A stretch of DNA of 64,000 nt from Gammaproteobacteria bacterium. GTDB lineage: Bacteria > Pseudomonadota > Gammaproteobacteria > Acidiferrobacterales > Sulfurifustaceae. The notes beneath the pieces are model-generated. The model searched no databases. It was given only the letters and a program-made list of their open reading frames with translations, and was not told where the DNA came from. Location of the stretch: the NCBI GenBank assembly GCA_004298065.1, contig SCRL01000046.1:52276-116275 (forward strand). Reading direction: 5' to 3'. Made by a program: the position numbers and the translations under genes. Shown piece after piece: positions 43,475 through 51,936 of the stretch (the first letter of the stretch is position 1; each line of letters opens with the position of its first letter).

Positions 43475-44479
43475 TTATCCTTTGGCATGCGCCTCACCGC
43501 CGAGATACTGGAACCACGATGCCGTTGCCTTGCTGATCGAGGCCGGCTCCCACACCGGGGCGTCGCGCCAGTCGTCGAGCCGCTCGAGCATGCGCCGCAC
43601 GCCCTCCTCGAACGGGACCTTCGGCGCCCAGCCAAGCAGCTTGCGAATCCTGGCCGTGTCGGCGAACGTGCAGTCGGGTTCGCCCGGGCGCTTGGGGATG
43701 TGCACCACGGGACCGCCGAGCAGTTCCACCAGGCGGTTCACGCTGTAATGGTTGCCGCTGCCGACGTTCATGGCCTCTGCTGTATGCGATGACTCGGCCG
43801 CACTTACAAACGCCTCGGCCACGTCGGTGACGTAGGTGAAATCGCGCGTCTGCTTGCCGTCACCGACCACGGTGTACGGCTTGCCATTGAGCTTCTGCGC
43901 CAGGAACACACCGAACACCGCGCCGTAGGCACCGGTGGTGCGCGAGCGCGGACCATAGACGTTGAACAGCCGCAGCGACAGCGCCGGCAGCTTGTAAGTG
44001 CGCGCCCAATGCAGCACCAGTTCCTCGCCCATGTATTTGGTCAGGGCGTACGGATACTGCGGGTGGATATCGGCGGACTCGGGCGTCGGGTAGGCATCCG
44101 GGATGCCATAGCTCGAGGACGAGGCGGCGTACACCACGCGCTTCGCGCCCGCGGCCCGGGCGCATTCGAGCACGTTGAACGTGCCTGTGACATTGGTGGC
44201 GAAGTACTGCGCCGGCTGCTCGATCGACGGCACGATGTCGGCCAGCCCGGCCAGGTGGAACACCCAGTCGACGCCGGTGAACGCCGGGCGCATCGCCTCG
44301 GGCTCGCGGATGTCCGCCTGGACGAAACGGAATCCCGGTTTGCGCTCGAAATCGCGCAGGTTGGCGAGCCGGCCGCAGGCCAGGCTGTCCAGCGCAACCA
44401 CCTCGTGCCCCTTCGCCAGCAACAATTCGCAGAGGTGGCTGCCGATGAAACCGGCGCCGCCCGTGACCAGAGCCTTCAT
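43475..44479 (-). CDS. NAD-dependent sugar epimerase/dehydratase
   Basis: 334 residues, extended [19 protein letters not shown] near the start, AASSSSYGIPD with the catalytic serine, YALTKYMGEELVLHW (Tyr-x3-Lys), and RLFNVYGPRSRTTGAYG. It is closest in layout to UDP-glucose/GlcNAc 4-epimerases and Vi/Wbp-type proteins. Since it lies at the start of the heptose-like module, right before the SIS gene, it may act on that module's NDP-sugar. Substrate is not resolved. Confidence 0.85.
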   Translation of the reverse strand: MKALVTGGAGFIGSHLCELLLAKGHEVVALDSLACGRLANLRDFERKPGFRFVQADIREPEAMRPAFTGVDWVFHLAGLADIVPSIEQPAQYFATNVTGTFNVLECARAAGAKRVVYAASSSSYGIPDAYPTPESADIHPQYPYALTKYMGEELVLHWARTYKLPALSLRLFNVYGPRSRTTGAYGAVFGVFLAQKLNGKPYTVVGDGKQTRDFTYVTDVAEAFVSAAESSHTAEAMNVGSGNHYSVNRLVELLGGPVVHIPKRPGEPDCTFADTARIRKLLGWAPKVPFEEGVRRMLERLDDWRDAPVWEPASISKATASWFQYLGGEAHAKG

Positions 44480-44501
44480 GAATTCGCCTTTGCCGATCTT
44501 G

Positions 44502-45605
44502 TTATATGAAATTCACGTGAGGGACGCCGCCCTCGCGCAGCTTGAACAGGTAGCGATTGACCTCGTCCATGCGGCAGTTCTTGCGGCACTCGTGAATATC
44601 GAGCTGGTGCCGCACATAGTGGAAGTTTTCCTTCCGGCGCTCGCCTTCCCATATGTCCTGGAACGGCTGCTCCATCAGGTTGCCGTATTCGAAACGCTTG
44701 TCGAGCAGATAGGCGCTGCAACCGTACACGGCGCCGTCGGCCATGACATAGGCCCACATGAACGGCGTGGCGTTGCACTTGGTGTAACGCTTTTCCTCCG
44801 GCTCCATGTACTTCTTCATGGTGTTCTTGCGAAACACCACGTGGAAACGGTCGGTGTTCAGCCGCTCGAAGGTGTCGGCCATGTTGAGAAACTTGTTGTA
44901 GTCGATGCCTTCGTAAACGTGCGTATTGCTGAACAGGTGCTGCGAATACGGCTTGACCACGAGATAATCCAGCCCGATCTCGTCCCGGCACAGCAGCGCC
45001 AGCTGTTCCATCTCGGCGGCGTTCTCCGGCAGCAACAACGACTGGGCGCCGATGGTGCAGGGCAGCCCCCGCGCGCGCTTGGCGCGCACGGCCTTTTTCA
45101 GATTTTCCACGACCTTGTGGAAGTCCTTCTCCTTGACCTGGTGAATCTTCGAGTAGGTTTCCGGTGTGCCGGCGTTGATCGACACTTTTACCCAGGACGT
45201 CAGCGGCAACGACTGCTCGATGAACGCATCGTTCATCACCGTGGCGTTGGTCGTGAACGACACGTCGATGCCCGCCTGCTTCGTCGCGCGCACGATGTCG
45301 TTGATCTTCTTGTGCAGCAGCGGCTCGCCCTCGCCCGCGTACATGATGCTCTTGACACCCAGGCGACCCATTTCCTGCAGCCGTTCGGCGAGCCTGTCGG
45401 CGTCGAGCATGCGCGCCTCGTAGCCGATATAGTCCACGGCGCAGAAGGTGCACCGGTGGTTGCACGCGCCGACGGGCGAAAGCTCCATGTAGATCGGGTA
45501 GATCTCCTTGGCCTTCTCCCAGTCATCGCCCGCCTCGAGCAACCGGGCCACGCGCTCCGGGTGGTATATCAGCTTGTGGCTGTCTATTCCGTACTCATCG
45601 GCCAT
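44502..45605 (-). CDS. radical SAM/SPASM-domain enzyme (B)
   Basis: 367 residues. [16 protein letters not shown] contains the C-x3-C-x2-C motif near residue 56. [13 protein letters not shown] is the glycine-rich segment. SPASM cysteines appear in [17 protein letters not shown] and [11 protein letters not shown]. It ends GVPHVNFI, like the related enzyme at 34644. It heads the 36-45 kb module and starts after a 216-base gap with two symmetric elements, so it may have its own promoter. Family role in sugar loci is not established. Confidence 0.85.
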   Translation of the reverse strand: MADEYGIDSHKLIYHPERVARLLEAGDDWEKAKEIYPIYMELSPVGACNHRCTFCAVDYIGYEARMLDADRLAERLQEMGRLGVKSIMYAGEGEPLLHKKINDIVRATKQAGIDVSFTTNATVMNDAFIEQSLPLTSWVKVSINAGTPETYSKIHQVKEKDFHKVVENLKKAVRAKRARGLPCTIGAQSLLLPENAAEMEQLALLCRDEIGLDYLVVKPYSQHLFSNTHVYEGIDYNKFLNMADTFERLNTDRFHVVFRKNTMKKYMEPEEKRYTKCNATPFMWAYVMADGAVYGCSAYLLDKRFEYGNLMEQPFQDIWEGERRKENFHYVRHQLDIHECRKNCRMDEVNRYLFKLREGGVPHVNFI

Positions 45606-45620
45606 GATGATTCCTGTGGT

Positions 45621-45637
45621 GTTTCTGCTGCAGAAAC
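45621..45637. repeat. inverted repeat GTTTCTG / CAGAAAC upstream of radical SAM gene B
   Basis: Two perfect 7-base arms with a 3-base loop, 16 bases before the start codon at 45605. In RNA it would be a tight hairpin in the leader, near the RBS; as DNA it may be an operator. No T-run follows, so it is not a terminator. Confidence 0.35.
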
Positions 45638-45682
45638 TCTAATGATCGGAAGATGACCGCGGGGAGAAATGCCCTGAAACGG

Positions 45683-45697
45683 ATACATCCGATGTAT
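45683..45697. promoter_or_regulatory. palindrome ATACATC-C-GATGTAT (candidate operator)
   Basis: A 15-base perfect palindrome about 78 bases before the radical SAM start, in the only gap over 200 bases inside this stretch of the locus. Its outer 12 positions match those in the palindrome before rfbB (6340-6356). An AT-rich TAAAATAAATT stretch lies just upstream on the minus strand. A shared regulator is possible. Confidence 0.45.
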
Positions 45698-45821
45698 ATC
45701 TTCAATTTATTTTAGTCCGCGTATTATGCCCAACTCGGTGCCAGACTGGTATAGCGTCAGCGTGCGGATATGCGCCGCCCTCCAAATTATATGGATTCTG
45801 GTCACCGTGCCCCGAAAACCG

Positions 45822-47027
45822 TCAGACGCCGCGGTGCCGGTTCACGGCGCGTGCCTCAGCGTGACGCAGGGAGGCGCTGCTCGGCAGATTGACAATGCTC
45901 GCTTCCAGCCGTTCCGCCACGGGCAACTCCATGCGCGGGCAATCCCGGTACATCGGCAGGCGATGCAGGAGCGTCCACACCGGGCGGGTCAGCCAGCGAT
46001 GGTCCTGCGTGAGTTCCAGCAGCGCATCCCGCCGGGACATATCGGCATCGTCCAGGATCAGCGCGTTGAGCCAATAGTTGCTCTCGGCGCGCGGCGGCTC
46101 CTGGAACAAACGCACCCCCGCCACATTGCACAATACCTCCTGGTAGTGCCGCGCCAGCGACCGCTTGCGCTCGACGAATGCCGGCAACTGCTCGATCTGG
46201 GCGCAACCGATGGCCGCGTTGACGTTCGGTAGACGATAGTTGAATCCCACCTCGTCATGCGCGTAGGCCCAGCGATGCGGCACCTTGGCGGTGGTCGTCA
46301 GATGCTTCGCGCGCGCAGCCAGCGCCGCGTCGGACGTCAGAATCGCGCCGCCACCGCCGGTCGTGACGATCTTGTTGCCGTTGAAACTGAGCGCCGCCAC
46401 CCGCCCCCAGGTGCCGGTGTGGCGGCCTCGGTACCGCGACCCGAGCGATTGGGCGGCGTCCTCCACCAGCTCGATCCCGAAACGCCGGCAGAGATCGGCC
46501 AACGCGTCCGGCTCCGCCGGATGGCCGAAGGTATGCATGACCACGAGCGCGCGGATGCGCCGGCCCGTGCGCCGGTTGACGCAGCCCTTGGGGCCGGTTT
46601 CGGCCGCTTCCCGCAAATAAGCTTCGAGCCTGACGGGATCGACGCCCAGCGTCCGCTCGCTGCTGTCCACGAAATGTGGCGCCGCATTGCAGTAGCGCAC
46701 TGCGTTGGCCGTCGCCACGAACGTCAGCGCTGGCAACAGCACCTCGTCGTTTTCCTGCACGCCAACGAGGCGCAGACAGACATGCAGGGCCGCCGTGCCA
46801 TTGACCACCGCGACAGCGTGGGCAGCACCGGTGTAATCGGCCAGCATGCGCTCGAAGCGGTCCACGAACGTGCCGATGGATGACACCATGCCCTCGTCCA
46901 GACACTGCTTGACGTAGCTCCACTCGTTTCCACCGAACGCGGGTTCATGCAACGCCACTGGCCTCCCCGATTCCGGGAGTACCTGGCGCAGCGCGGCCAC
47001 GACAGCATTGAGATCGGGACGGGACAT
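45822..47027 (-). CDS. legC: LegC-type PLP-dependent sugar aminotransferase (DegT/DnrJ/EryC1/StrS)
   Basis: 401 residues. MVSSIGTFVDRFE and VAVVNGTAALHVCLRLVGV open the family pattern; HTFGHPAEPD and EDAAQSLGSRY follow; the PLP lysine lies in SFNGNKIVTTGGGG, which is typical of LegC-like proteins. It transfers an amino group to the C4 keto of a 4-keto-6-deoxy NDP-amino-sugar. It is five bases from the LegB gene, so LegB and LegC form a pair, as in legionaminic acid synthesis. The partner neuB set lies 16 kb away in the same locus. Confidence 0.88.
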   Translation of the reverse strand: MSRPDLNAVVAALRQVLPESGRPVALHEPAFGGNEWSYVKQCLDEGMVSSIGTFVDRFERMLADYTGAAHAVAVVNGTAALHVCLRLVGVQENDEVLLPALTFVATANAVRYCNAAPHFVDSSERTLGVDPVRLEAYLREAAETGPKGCVNRRTGRRIRALVVMHTFGHPAEPDALADLCRRFGIELVEDAAQSLGSRYRGRHTGTWGRVAALSFNGNKIVTTGGGGAILTSDAALAARAKHLTTTAKVPHRWAYAHDEVGFNYRLPNVNAAIGCAQIEQLPAFVERKRSLARHYQEVLCNVAGVRLFQEPPRAESNYWLNALILDDADMSRRDALLELTQDHRWLTRPVWTLLHRLPMYRDCPRMELPVAERLEASIVNLPSSASLRHAEARAVNRHRGV

Positions 47028-47032
47028 ACGCG

Positions 47033-48049
47033 TTAAATGTTGTACAGATCGGCCTTGTAGCGCGACAGGTTGCCGGGGTCACGAAACCACGCAATCGTCT
47101 GTGACAGCCCGCGACGCAATCCATCACGACCCGCGTAGGCGGGCTGCCAGTCCAACAGCGTCCGCGCCCTGTCATTGCTGGCGCATAGCCGCTCGACCTC
47201 GCTCTTCTCGGGGCGGATGCGCTCGTTGTCGGTGATGATCTCCACGTCGGCTCCCATCAGCTCACCGATAAGGCGTACGGTGTCGCCGATGGAAATCTCG
47301 TGCCCGCTGCCGATGTTGATGACCTGGCCGACGGCTCTTGGCGAGGCGGCCACGGCGATGAATCCGCGCACGACGTCTTCGATGTAATTGAAGTCGCGTG
47401 TGGGATGCAGGGACCCGAGTCGGATTCTTTTCTTTCCGTTCGCCATCTGGATGACGGCTGCGGGGATTATTGCGCGCGCAGATTGCCGGGGGCCGTAAGT
47501 ATTGAACGGACGAATTACGGCCACCGGAGTATCAAACGACGAGTGGAACGATAGCGCCAGCTGATCGGCGGCGATCTTGGTGGCCGAGTAAGGCGACTGG
47601 CCCTGAAGCGGATGATCCTCAGTGATCGGCACAGCGCGCGCGGTGCCATAGACCTCGCTGGTGGAGGTGTGCACCACCTTCGACACGCCGAGATCGCGCG
47701 CCGCCTGCAGCACGTTGAGCGTGCCGCGAATGTTCGTGTCCACGTAGGCATCGGGCGAGTGGTACGAATACGGAATGGCGATGAGCGCGGCCAGGTGCAG
47801 CACGACATCGCAGCCCTTCATCGCCTGGCGTACGCCGTGCGGATCGCGGATGTCGCCGGCGAACACATCGAGCCCGCGGCGGATATCGTCCGGGGCGTGG
47901 TCGAGCCAGCCCCAGCTGTTGAAGCTGTTGTAGTAGACGAAGGCGCGCACGTCGTGGCCGGCGTGCACCAGCGTCTCGGTCAGGTGCGAGCCGATAAAAC
48001 CGTCGGCGCCCGTCACCAGAATCTTCTTGCCACGCATGTTTTCGATCAT
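47033..48049 (-). CDS. legB: NDP-N-acetylglucosamine 4,6-dehydratase (LegB-like)
   Basis: 338 residues from ATG 48049. Extended SDR: KILVTGADGFIGSHLTETL, HLAALIAIPYSYHSP, HTSTSEVYGTA (catalytic Thr region), YSATKIAADQLALSF (Tyr-x3-Lys), and RPFNTYGPRQSARA. The PYSYHSPDAYVDTN stretch is characteristic of LegB-type dehydratases. It forms the 4-keto-6-deoxy sugar that LegC aminates. The nucleotide (GDP or UDP) cannot be told; the PtmE-like gene at 25.4 kb favours GDP. Confidence 0.88.
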   Translation of the reverse strand: MIENMRGKKILVTGADGFIGSHLTETLVHAGHDVRAFVYYNSFNSWGWLDHAPDDIRRGLDVFAGDIRDPHGVRQAMKGCDVVLHLAALIAIPYSYHSPDAYVDTNIRGTLNVLQAARDLGVSKVVHTSTSEVYGTARAVPITEDHPLQGQSPYSATKIAADQLALSFHSSFDTPVAVIRPFNTYGPRQSARAIIPAAVIQMANGKKRIRLGSLHPTRDFNYIEDVVRGFIAVAASPRAVGQVINIGSGHEISIGDTVRLIGELMGADVEIITDNERIRPEKSEVERLCASNDRARTLLDWQPAYAGRDGLRRGLSQTIAWFRDPGNLSRYKADLYNI

Positions 48050-48056
48050 AAATGTC

Positions 48057-48887
48057 TCACCAGACGCTGCGCCCGCCATCCACGACGATGTTCTGGCCGG
48101 TCATGTAACTGGAGGCCTCGGAGCAGAGAAACTGCACCGTGCCGCGGTATTCGTCGCGCCGCGCCATGCGCCCGAGCGGAATCAGGTTGGTCAATTTCTG
48201 CACGAAGGATTCCGGCTGGTTCACGTAGACCCCGCCGGGCGAAAGCGCATTCACGCGCACCTTCTTGTCGGCCCAGTAGGTGGCGAGATAGCGCGTCAGC
48301 CCCACAAGGCCGGTCTTGATGATGGAATAGGTCACGGGCTTTACCGGCTGGCGGTCCTCGGGCAGGCCGTCCTTGCGGTAGATGCGCTGGTCCGGCGCAA
48401 ACACCGACAGGTCGGACGCTATATTAAGTATCACCCCCCCGCCGTTGGCGGCCATCCAGCCGCCGAACGCCTGGCTGCAGAGCAGCGCGCCGGTCAGCCC
48501 GACGCGAATCTGGAAATCCCACTGCTCGAGCGGGAAATGCTCGAAGCGCGAGGTCTCTACCAGACTGTCGGCCTTAACCTTGGGATCGATGGCGGCATTG
48601 TTGACCAGGATATCGACCCGGCCGAAACGCTTCAGCAGCGACTCGCGCGTACGCGCGATGGAGCCGCTGTCGGTAACATCCATCGGCAGGGCCACGACGC
48701 GATCGGCGCCAAACTCCTTGCCGAGGCGGACCGCCACGTCTTCGGCCGCGGCGCCGTTGACGTCGGTCACGACGGCAATCGCGCCGGCGTGCGCTAGAGC
48801 CGCGGCATGTTCCGGCCCGAGCAGTCCGGCGCCGCCGGTGACCAGCGCCACCTTTCCGGTCAGATCGAATTGCGCGTGATAGGTCAT
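48057..48887 (-). CDS. short-chain dehydrogenase/reductase (second PtmA-like)
   Basis: 276 residues from ATG 48887. TGGAGLLGPEHAAAL, NNAAIDPK, NIASDLSV and YSIIKTGLVGLTRY with Tyr-x3-Lys define a classical SDR. It shares RYLATYWADK and SSYMTGQNIVVDGG with the SDR at 23619 and an inserted IYRKDG-type loop. Such PtmA-like enzymes occur in legionaminate precursor supply. It is the third of four SDRs in the locus and lies between LegB and another SDR in an uninterrupted run. Confidence 0.82.
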   Translation of the reverse strand: MTYHAQFDLTGKVALVTGGAGLLGPEHAAALAHAGAIAVVTDVNGAAAEDVAVRLGKEFGADRVVALPMDVTDSGSIARTRESLLKRFGRVDILVNNAAIDPKVKADSLVETSRFEHFPLEQWDFQIRVGLTGALLCSQAFGGWMAANGGGVILNIASDLSVFAPDQRIYRKDGLPEDRQPVKPVTYSIIKTGLVGLTRYLATYWADKKVRVNALSPGGVYVNQPESFVQKLTNLIPLGRMARRDEYRGTVQFLCSEASSYMTGQNIVVDGGRSVW

Positions 48888-48897
48888 CAGGATTTTC

Positions 48898-49653
48898 TCA
48901 GGATCGCAGCTGGCCGCCATCGACGACGAACACCGCGCCGGTCGCGAAGGCCGCGCGCGGCGAGGCCAGAAAGGTCACGAAATTGGAAATTTCCTCCGGG
49001 CTGCCGAGACGCTTGAGCGCGACTTCACGATCGAGCATCGCCTGGACCGCGCCGGCGTTTTCAGAAAGCTTGCGTTCCCACACCGAACCCTCGAACAACA
49101 GGTTGCCCGGGGCAACGGCATTGATGCGAACACCGCGCGCGGCCAACGGCCGCGCGATGCCGCGCACGTAGGCATTCAGCGCCGCCTTGGCGGCCGAGTA
49201 GGTCACCGGCGCGCCCAGCGCCTCCAGGCCGCAGATGGACGAGACGCACACGATCGCACCGCCCTGCCGCGCCATCAGCTCGCTCGCCGCTTCCACCGCG
49301 TTCGTCGCGCTCGCGAGATTCAGATCGAACACCCGGCGCCACTCGTCCGGCGTCTCCCGTCCCGGCGGCACCGAGGCGCCGCTGCCGACGTTGCACACCA
49401 GAATGTCCAGCCGGCCGAAACGCTCCTCGGTCTTGCGCGCCAGCTCCCGGCATGCGGCCGGATCGGTCACGTCGGCCACCGCGCAGACGGCGTTCGCGCC
49501 GAGCTCGCGCGCCTGCCGTTCGAGCGCTCCGCGATCGCGGCCATTGAGCATCACATGGCAACCTTCGGCATAAAGCGCCGCAGCGATCGCACGACCCAAT
49601 CCGCGCGAAGAACCTGTCACCAGCGCCGCCTTGCCCGAAAGACCGAGATCCAC
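48898..49653 (-). CDS. short-chain dehydrogenase/reductase
   Basis: 251 residues, classical SDR: VTGSSRGLGRAIAAALYAEG, CNVGSGASV (variant of NNAG), CVSSICGLEALG and YSAAKAALNAYVRG (Tyr-x3-Lys). It ends FATGAVFVVDGGQLR. It acts on an unknown alcohol or ketone. It is three bases from the TIM-barrel isomerase gene and eleven from the next SDR. Three SDRs around one isomerase in 3.2 kb suggest successive redox and isomerisation steps on one sugar. Confidence 0.85.
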   Translation of the reverse strand: MDLGLSGKAALVTGSSRGLGRAIAAALYAEGCHVMLNGRDRGALERQARELGANAVCAVADVTDPAACRELARKTEERFGRLDILVCNVGSGASVPPGRETPDEWRRVFDLNLASATNAVEAASELMARQGGAIVCVSSICGLEALGAPVTYSAAKAALNAYVRGIARPLAARGVRINAVAPGNLLFEGSVWERKLSENAGAVQAMLDREVALKRLGSPEEISNFVTFLASPRAAFATGAVFVVDGGQLRS

Positions 49654-49655
49654 GC

Positions 49656-50486
49656 TCAGGCCGCCTTGAGCCAGTCCGTAACCATGTCGCGGTAGCGCCG
49701 CAGCGCGGCCGCGTGGTCGCCGTCCGCCGCGCGCGCGGTTTGCAGGATGAAATTGCCGGCGTACCCGCTGTGCTTCAGGGCGCGGAAAACAGCGGGAAAA
49801 TTCGCGTTGCCGGTGCCGAGCGGCACCGTGGTCCCGCCCAGCACGCGGTCTTTGACGTGCACGTTGTCGATGCGCGCACCATAGGCGCTGATCTCCTCGA
49901 CAGGATCGAAGCCGAGCGCCGCGCTGTTGCCGATGTCATAGTTGATGCCAAAGTGAGTCTCCGGCAGGCGCGCAATGAATCCACGCAACGCTGCCGGCCG
50001 ATAGTCCGATTCGAAAACAACCTTGATACCGCCTTGCAACAACGGTGCGACTTGATTCAGACCGGAGACCAGGTCGTCTTCCTGATGCGCATTCTCGAGA
50101 CGGCCGTTGTCTACCAGCGGAACTACGATGTAACGCACGCCGACATTGGCACAAGCGCCGATCACGTTCTGGAAATCGTCGAGCAGCGCCTGGCGCGCCG
50201 CTCCGCCCACCTTGTAGAACGGCGTCTGCATGAAACAGTCGCCGGTGAGCGACAGCACCCGCACGCCATGACGGCGCATAAGGGCACGGATTTCGTCGCG
50301 CCCGGCAGACGTCATTAATGGGTTCTCGTGCAACCGGTCCTGATCGAGCGTCCACTCCATCAGCCCGAACCCGTTGGCCTGCGCGGTCGCAAATTCCGCG
50401 CGCCAGTGCTCCCATGGGAACGCCTGGATTTTTCCGTTGACGGGCGGCGAGAGCCGTCCCTGCATGAAACCAATATGATGCATCAC
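49656..50486 (-). CDS. sugar phosphate isomerase/epimerase (AP endonuclease-2 TIM-barrel family)
   Basis: 276 residues. HHIGFMQGRLSPPVNGKIQ opens the protein; FESDYRPAALRG and GINYDIGNSAALGFDP supply the metal-binding Glu and Asp, and RIDNVHVKDR the His, as in xylose isomerase-like TIM barrels. Family members include hydroxypyruvate isomerase, inosose dehydratase and L-ribulose-5-P epimerases. It lies between two SDR genes. A ketose-aldose or C-epimerisation step in a ulosonate precursor is inferred. Confidence 0.82.
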   Translation of the reverse strand: MMHHIGFMQGRLSPPVNGKIQAFPWEHWRAEFATAQANGFGLMEWTLDQDRLHENPLMTSAGRDEIRALMRRHGVRVLSLTGDCFMQTPFYKVGGAARQALLDDFQNVIGACANVGVRYIVVPLVDNGRLENAHQEDDLVSGLNQVAPLLQGGIKVVFESDYRPAALRGFIARLPETHFGINYDIGNSAALGFDPVEEISAYGARIDNVHVKDRVLGGTTVPLGTGNANFPAVFRALKHSGYAGNFILQTARAADGDHAAALRRYRDMVTDWLKAA

Positions 50487-50489
50487 CAG

Positions 50490-51245
50490 TCAAAGACCCT
50501 TTGCAGTCCAACCACCGTCTACAAACAGATCCTGACCGGTCACATAGGCCGAGGCATCGGAAGCCAGAAAAATCGCTGCGCCGACCAGGTCGCCCGGCTC
50601 GCCCCAGCGGCCAAGCATGGTGCGCGCGGCGCGCTCGCGGTTACGCTCAGGGTCCTGAAAGCTTTTCTCCGTCATGGCGGTGCGAACGTATCCGGGCGCA
50701 AGACTGTTGACACGAATACCCTTCGGACCGAGATCGAGCGCGAGCGCTTTCGTCAGCATACGCAAACCGCCCTTGGAGGCCACATAGGCGGGGTTGCCGG
50801 GGAATCCGAGCACCGAACCGATGCTCGTTACGTGAATAATGGAACCCCGCTTCTGATGCCGCATGGTCTCGGCAACGGCGAGGCTGCTGCGGTACGCGGC
50901 GCTGAGATTGACCTCGATCGTGCGGTCGAAATTTTCCTCGCGCGCAGACGAGTCCGCGTCGGGCAACGTGATGCCCGCCGCATGCACATATACATCGATT
51001 CGCCCGTGCTCCTGGATCAGGCCGTCGCAAAGCATGCGGAAGCCCGTGCTGTCGGTCACGTCGCACGGGCGATATGCAAAGCCCGCCTTCTCCGACGCGC
51101 TGGCCGAACGCCCGCAACCGACAACAGTCGCGCCGGCGCCGGCGAGGCCGGTGGCGATGGCAGCGCCGATTCCGCGTGAAGCGCCGCTTACGAGTGCGAC
51201 CCGGCCTTTCAACGAAAACAGCTTTTCAATCAAGTTCTCGTTCAC
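50490..51245 (-). CDS. short-chain dehydrogenase/reductase
   Basis: 251 residues, classical SDR with VSGASRGIGAAIATGLAGAG, VHAAGITLPD, HVTSIGSVLG and YVASKGGLRMLTKALA (Tyr-x3-Lys). It ends DASAYVTGQDLFVDGG, close to 3-oxoacyl-ACP reductase-like or gluconate dehydrogenase-like SDRs. It overlaps the downstream cytidylyltransferase gene's stop by four bases, so the two are translationally coupled, which ties it to the CMP-sugar route at 51-53 kb. Confidence 0.85.
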   Translation of the reverse strand: MNENLIEKLFSLKGRVALVSGASRGIGAAIATGLAGAGATVVGCGRSASASEKAGFAYRPCDVTDSTGFRMLCDGLIQEHGRIDVYVHAAGITLPDADSSAREENFDRTIEVNLSAAYRSSLAVAETMRHQKRGSIIHVTSIGSVLGFPGNPAYVASKGGLRMLTKALALDLGPKGIRVNSLAPGYVRTAMTEKSFQDPERNRERAARTMLGRWGEPGDLVGAAIFLASDASAYVTGQDLFVDGGWTAKGL

Positions 51246-51931
51246 GACGCGAACCCGTAGCCACGCAGGATGGCTTCAACCAATGGGATGTCCGCGCGGT
51301 TGTCGATCTGGAACATCTTGTGTTTGTCCATCACGTGGATGCCGATGTGGCCGCCGAGACGATTGTTGAGCTTCCGCAGGATTTCCGGCTTGAAGATGTA
51401 GAACGAACCGTTTTCCAGGTAGCGCTTCTCGATGTTCTGGCGTCGCGCACGGTTCTTGTAGTCGTGATTCACGCCCATCGGTTCGCCGTCCTCGCCGTAG
51501 CGCCAGATGAAGAAATCCTCGATCTCGCAGCAGCTCAGCAGCGAATCACAGCGCTCGCGCCCGAACAGTTCGAGCGCCCGGTCCAGATCCGACGATTCGC
51601 GCACGGGTGAAGTGGCCTGCATGCCTATCATGAGATCCACTTTCGTCCCGCCGGCCTCGATGAAATCGAGGGCGTGGCGCCAGGCAGCTTCGGACGTGGC
51701 CTCGTCTCCGGCGATATCGTCCGGGCGCTTGATGGGTCGCGCACCGTAACCCGCCGCCACGTCCAGAATTTCGTCGCTGTCGGAGGAAACCCATACGGAG
51801 TCCACGCGCCGAGCGTCGCGCGCCTGTTCCACGGACCAGGCGACCAGCGGCTTGCCGCAGACCGGGGCCAGATTCTTCCGCGGGATGCCCTTGGAGCCGC
51901 CGCGCGCCGGAATGACTGCCGCTACATGCAT
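51242..51931 (-). CDS. CMP-ulosonate cytidylyltransferase (second copy)
   Basis: 229 residues. VIPARGGSKGIPRKNLAPV is the CTP-binding signature; VSSDSDEILDVA and LMIGMQATSPVRESSDLD follow, and NGSFYIFKPE is in the usual place. It activates an 8- or 9-carbon acid to the CMP form. It lies six bases from a SAF-less NeuB-type synthase, next to a HAD phosphatase, a trio that matches the phosphate-intermediate route known for KDN and mammalian sialic acid. It is not close to the plus-strand copy at 17764. Confidence 0.9.
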   Translation of the reverse strand: MHVAAVIPARGGSKGIPRKNLAPVCGKPLVAWSVEQARDARRVDSVWVSSDSDEILDVAAGYGARPIKRPDDIAGDEATSEAAWRHALDFIEAGGTKVDLMIGMQATSPVRESSDLDRALELFGRERCDSLLSCCEIEDFFIWRYGEDGEPMGVNHDYKNRARRQNIEKRYLENGSFYIFKPEILRKLNNRLGGHIGIHVMDKHKMFQIDNRADIPLVEAILRGYGFAS

Positions 51932-51936
51932 CGGGA

